Below are positions 6,702 through 9,008 of a stretch of 9,008 bases of DNA, piece by piece. The position numbers and the translations under genes were made by a program. The notes under the pieces are model-generated. The model was given only the letters and a program-made list of their open reading frames with translations. It searched no databases and was not told where the DNA came from. The stretch comes from Oscillospiraceae bacterium (GTDB lineage: Bacteria > Bacillota > Clostridia > Oscillospirales > Ruminococcaceae): the NCBI GenBank assembly GCA_017528675.1, contig JAFXOO010000049.1:1-9008 (forward strand). Direction: 5' to 3'. How positions within the stretch are numbered: the stretch's first letter is position 1; each line of letters starts with the position of its first letter.

Positions 6702-7961
6702 ATGACGCACAGTGAGGCTATTGCCTTTGTCGGCAGTTTCAGCCGCAGCGGCAAGCCAGTGAAGGATCTGTCCAGGATCGCCGGCCTGATGCACAGGCTC
6801 GGTGATCCGCAGGACTGCCTGCGCTTTATTCACATTGCCGGGACAAACGGCAAAGGGTCTGTGGCGGAGTACCTGTCCAATATCCTTCGCCGCAGCGGTT
6901 ACCGGACAGGGACTTTCACCTCGCCCTACATCCTGTGCTATGAGGACAGAATCCGGCTGAATGGGGAGAATATCCCGGAGCAGGCACTGTGCCGTGCATG
7001 CGAACAGGTTGCGGCAGCGGTGAAGCCGGATGAGGGCTTTTCGCAGTTTGAACTCACGTTTGCGATAGCAATGCTGTATTTTGCAGAAGCCGGCGCCGAG
7101 GTGATAGTACTTGAAGCCGGGCTTGGCGGTCTGCTTGACTGTACGAATATCATTCAGAGGCCGCTGTGTAGTGTTATTACTTCTGTTTCCTATGACCATA
7201 TGGCCATACTGGGAAATACGATTGAGGAAATTGCAGCACAGAAGGCAGGCATCATGAAACCCGGTTGTCCGGTTGTCTGGAATCCATTCGGTGAGGCAAA
7301 GATTGATTGCTTCCGGGAACGTGCCGAGACGCTGCATTGCGATCTGCACTGGCAGGAGCTATTCTTCTTCCAGCAGGATGGAAGCGGCATCCTGCACACA
7401 GGACTTACCGGCAATGATTTTGTCTATCATGAGGTAGAATATCATACTGCCATGGGCGGCATGCATCAGATTGACAACGCTGTGACGGCTCTTGTCACGG
7501 TCGATGTGCTGCGAAGCCAGGGGTATGCCATTCCGGTCGAAGCGGCGCAGAGGGGACTTGCCGAAACACAGATTCCCGGCAGAATCCAGGTTCTGCAAAA
7601 GCAGCCGCCGGTGATTCTGGACGGAGGTCATAACAGTGACGGCGTAGCGAAGCTTGCAGATGCACTGCGGGAAAGCGGAACCGGGAACTGGATTGGCATT
7701 TGCGGCATGACGCATGCGGATGCGGTGGAACATACGGCGCAGTTCATGGCGCCGCTGCTGGAACGAGTCTACTGCGTTGATGGCTTTGTACCGCAGAATG
7801 TTCCGGCTGATCGGTTATGTCAGGCTTTTCGGGGCAGGGGAGTGAAGGCGGAGCGTGCTTCTCTTGCGAAAGCAGTGGAGACTGCCATGCACTGCGGAAG
7901 ACCGGCGGTCATATTTGGTTCCTTGTTCCTTGTGAGCGCAGTTCTGAACCGGGAGGTATAG
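6702..7961 (+). CDS. folC: Folylpolyglutamate synthase / dihydrofolate synthase
   Basis: A 419-residue Mur-ligase-type enzyme that adds glutamate to folates using ATP, and in many bacteria also makes dihydrofolate from dihydropteroate. The P-loop HIAGTNGKGS is at 44-53. The omega-type loop TSPYILCYEDRIRLNGE is at 73-89, LEAGLGGLLDCTNI at 137-150, SYDHMAILGNT at 163-173, and AQKAGIMKPG at 179-188 with the lysine that is carbamylated in known FolC. HQIDNAVTA (255-263), PGRIQVL (292-298) and DGGHNSDG (307-314) follow. Some family positions differ: SPY for SPH, LGGL for LGGR, DGGHN for DGAHN, and GMTHADA where GxxxDKD is usual. The length is typical. The ATG sits after TAA GCG, in the same frame as valS, with no SD visible, so translation probably depends on ribosomes ending valS. 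ATG 6702 gives the expected 40-odd residues before the P-loop. Co-transcription with valS would put it under the T-box. I am sure of the family; strict bifunctionality is not shown. Confidence 0.93.
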   Translation: MTHSEAIAFVGSFSRSGKPVKDLSRIAGLMHRLGDPQDCLRFIHIAGTNGKGSVAEYLSNILRRSGYRTGTFTSPYILCYEDRIRLNGENIPEQALCRACEQVAAAVKPDEGFSQFELTFAIAMLYFAEAGAEVIVLEAGLGGLLDCTNIIQRPLCSVITSVSYDHMAILGNTIEEIAAQKAGIMKPGCPVVWNPFGEAKIDCFRERAETLHCDLHWQELFFFQQDGSGILHTGLTGNDFVYHEVEYHTAMGGMHQIDNAVTALVTVDVLRSQGYAIPVEAAQRGLAETQIPGRIQVLQKQPPVILDGGHNSDGVAKLADALRESGTGNWIGICGMTHADAVEHTAQFMAPLLERVYCVDGFVPQNVPADRLCQAFRGRGVKAERASLAKAVETAMHCGRPAVIFGSLFLVSAVLNREV

Positions 7962-7962
7962 C

Positions 7963-8418
7963 ATGGAGATTCTGATTGGCATAATCGTCATTATTGTACT
8001 GCTGCTGGTCATCGGGGTCAACCCGGCGATTATTGCAACGGGTGTGCTGATTCTGATTGAACTGCTGCTGCTATTCATGACAGGATTCTTTATTGTGACA
8101 CTGATTCTGCTCCTGACTGCAAAACCGGTCAAGGCTGAATTCCTGCGCATTATGGAGCATGAGGTTGTCGGAACCTATGCGATTTATAAAATTGACGGCG
8201 AGGAGTATACCAATACCTTCCCGGCTGAAATCATGTTTGTGGATAAGATTTACCACGAAGGAAAGATTTACTCCGCAAGACTGAAGAAGGGCAAAAAGAA
8301 ACACCTGCTGTTTGACTGGTACAGTTATATTGTGATCGGCGTCGGTCTGCCGCTGTCTGCGGGGCTTGCCGCATTGCTGGGTTGGTTACTGCCGGTGCTG
8401 TTGGGTGTGTTTGGTTAA
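7963..8418 (+). CDS. Small membrane protein of unknown function
   Basis: A 151-residue protein I do not recognise. Residues 2-20 and about 22-52 are strongly hydrophobic (two or three membrane spans). The middle part, about 54-118, is polar, beginning AKPVKAEF and ending in a lysine-rich stretch KKGKKKH (108-114). Residues 119-149 form a final hydrophobic region with glycine- and proline-broken helices. The polar middle (VVGTYAIYKIDGEEYTNTFP and following) looks like a small beta-rich domain. There is no clear signal-peptidase site. GGGAGG at 7951-7956, 6 bases before the ATG, is a strong SD inside the folC 3' end; the gene begins two bases after the folC stop, so it is almost certainly co-transcribed. 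Codon use looks like its neighbours. The reading frame is well supported, but the role is unknown. Confidence 0.75.
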   Translation: MEILIGIIVIIVLLLVIGVNPAIIATGVLILIELLLLFMTGFFIVTLILLLTAKPVKAEFLRIMEHEVVGTYAIYKIDGEEYTNTFPAEIMFVDKIYHEGKIYSARLKKGKKKHLLFDWYSYIVIGVGLPLSAGLAALLGWLLPVLLGVFG

Positions 8419-8435
8419 GAAAGTGAGTGTGTTGA

Positions 8436-8909
8436 ATGAAGGGATACATTGTAACGTTTCTGGTGTCTATGGTGCCGATTGTTGAACTGCGTGGTGCCAT
8501 TCCGATCGGTGTGAGTATGGGTGTTGAATGGTGGCATGCTGTTATCATCAGCATGATCGGTAACATGATTCCGGTGCCGTTTATTTTCTTCTTTGCAAGA
8601 AAGGTACTGGAATGGGGTGCAGATAAGCCTGTCATCGGCAAATTCTTTACCTGGTGCCTGAACAAGGGACACAAGGGCGGAGAAAAGCTGCTGGCAAAGG
8701 CAGGCCGTGGGATGTTCTGGGCTTTGCTGCTGTTCGTGGGGATTCCGCTTCCCGGCACAGGTGCCTGGACAGGCACTCTGGCAGCGAGTCTGCTTGACCT
8801 CGATTTCAAGAAGAGTGTTGTAGCTGTGACCTGCGGTGTCGCACTTGCCGCTGTCATCATTACAGTTCTGACGCTCTGCGGTGTTGCGGCGTTTACTGCT
8901 GTAAAGTAA
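8436..8909 (+). CDS. Small multidrug-export-type membrane protein (COG2426 family)
   Basis: A 157-residue integral membrane protein. PIVELRGAIPIG at 14-25 and VGIPLPGTGAWTGTL at 101-115 are the two conserved blocks of the family annotated as putative small multi-drug export protein (COG2426, PF06695). These repeat-like proline/glycine motifs resemble the re-entrant loops of SNARE-associated/DedA-like proteins. Membrane segments lie near 5-30, 33-56, 93-120 and 128-153. A basic, glycine-rich loop (about 65-92) separates the two halves. The multidrug label is historical and transport is unproven. The gene starts 17 bases after the previous stop; the only SD-like sequence is a weak AAGTGAG at 8421-8427, so coupling or modest translation is likely. 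It is the last visible gene of the valS run. Family call is strong; function is open. Confidence 0.88.
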   Translation: MKGYIVTFLVSMVPIVELRGAIPIGVSMGVEWWHAVIISMIGNMIPVPFIFFFARKVLEWGADKPVIGKFFTWCLNKGHKGGEKLLAKAGRGMFWALLLFVGIPLPGTGAWTGTLAASLLDLDFKKSVVAVTCGVALAAVIITVLTLCGVAAFTAVK

Positions 8910-8925
8910 TTCATGATATACAATG

Positions 8926-8954
8926 AAAAAGATCCCTGAAGCAGTTCAGGGATC
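8926..8954 (-). terminator. Rho-independent terminator of a leftward gene beyond the right edge
   Basis: GATCCCTGAA (8931-8940) and TTCAGGGATC (8945-8954) form a perfect 10-bp stem with a 4-base loop. The T-run lies on the minus strand (complement of AAAAA at 8926-8930), while the + strand has none right after the stem. It should therefore end leftward transcription from a gene outside the window; any action on the valS run would be weak. The minus strand from 9008 to 8955 is open in all three frames up to a stop at 8957-8955, too short to choose a coding frame. Confidence 0.7.
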
Positions 8955-9008
8955 TCAGCTTGTCGATAAAGTCCTTTTTCTGGTGCTGGCGCACCGGTGA
9001 GCGCCCCC

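Noticed and set aside
4635..7349. A very long open frame on the minus strand opposite valS and folC.
   Set aside because: It is antisense to two well-recognised genes, has no family motifs and reflects codon bias of the real strand.
8231..8923. A long minus-strand open frame opposite the two small membrane protein genes.
   Set aside because: The opposite strand carries a clear COG2426 protein and a membrane protein with a strong SD. The minus-strand frame also crosses a terminator that would stop its own transcription upstream.
8911..9008. A possible end of a minus-strand gene at the right edge.
   Set aside because: Only about 50 bases lie before the terminator and more than one frame is open, so no coding frame can be supported.

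Overview
The window looks like part of a chromosome from a gut-type member of the Clostridia (Bacillota), plausibly near Ruminococcus. The clues are a T-box leader in front of valS, strong Shine-Dalgarno (SD) sites of the AGGAGG type, near-consensus sigma-A-type promoters, and the families present. This is inferred from general features and a species cannot be named.

Left part (1-2640, + strand): a damaged ABC-transporter cluster. The first reading frame enters from outside the window. It encodes the membrane domain and first part of the nucleotide-binding domain of an exporter-type ABC protein, then passes in frame into the C-terminal third of a DppC/NikC-type importer permease. Next come a complete NikD/DppD-like ATPase and a NikE/DppF-like ATPase that stops just after its Q-loop. 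A strong hairpin terminator closes the cluster. The simplest reading is two deletions in a larger nickel/peptide/metallophore transport cluster, although an assembly chimera is possible.

Middle (2672-4082): a minus-strand gene for an ATP-grasp protein, transcribed from its own promoter and converging on the transporter remnant. Two good promoters lie back to back about 150 bases apart: one drives the ATP-grasp gene leftward, the other drives a roughly 300-nt T-box leader rightward.

Right part (4083-8909, + strand): a tight run of valS (valyl-tRNA synthetase), folC (folylpolyglutamate/dihydrofolate synthase), a small unknown membrane protein and a COG2426-type small membrane protein. No terminator is visible between them, so all four may be under the valine-responsive T-box. 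folC starts four bases after the end of valS, in the same frame and with no visible SD site, suggesting translational coupling. At the right edge a perfect hairpin carries its U-run only on the minus strand, so it probably ends a leftward gene outside the window.

I found no CRISPR array, transposase, tRNA, rRNA or convincing undescribed system. The most noteworthy items are the ABC exporter/permease chimera with its truncated partner, and the possible T-box control of folC and two membrane proteins.
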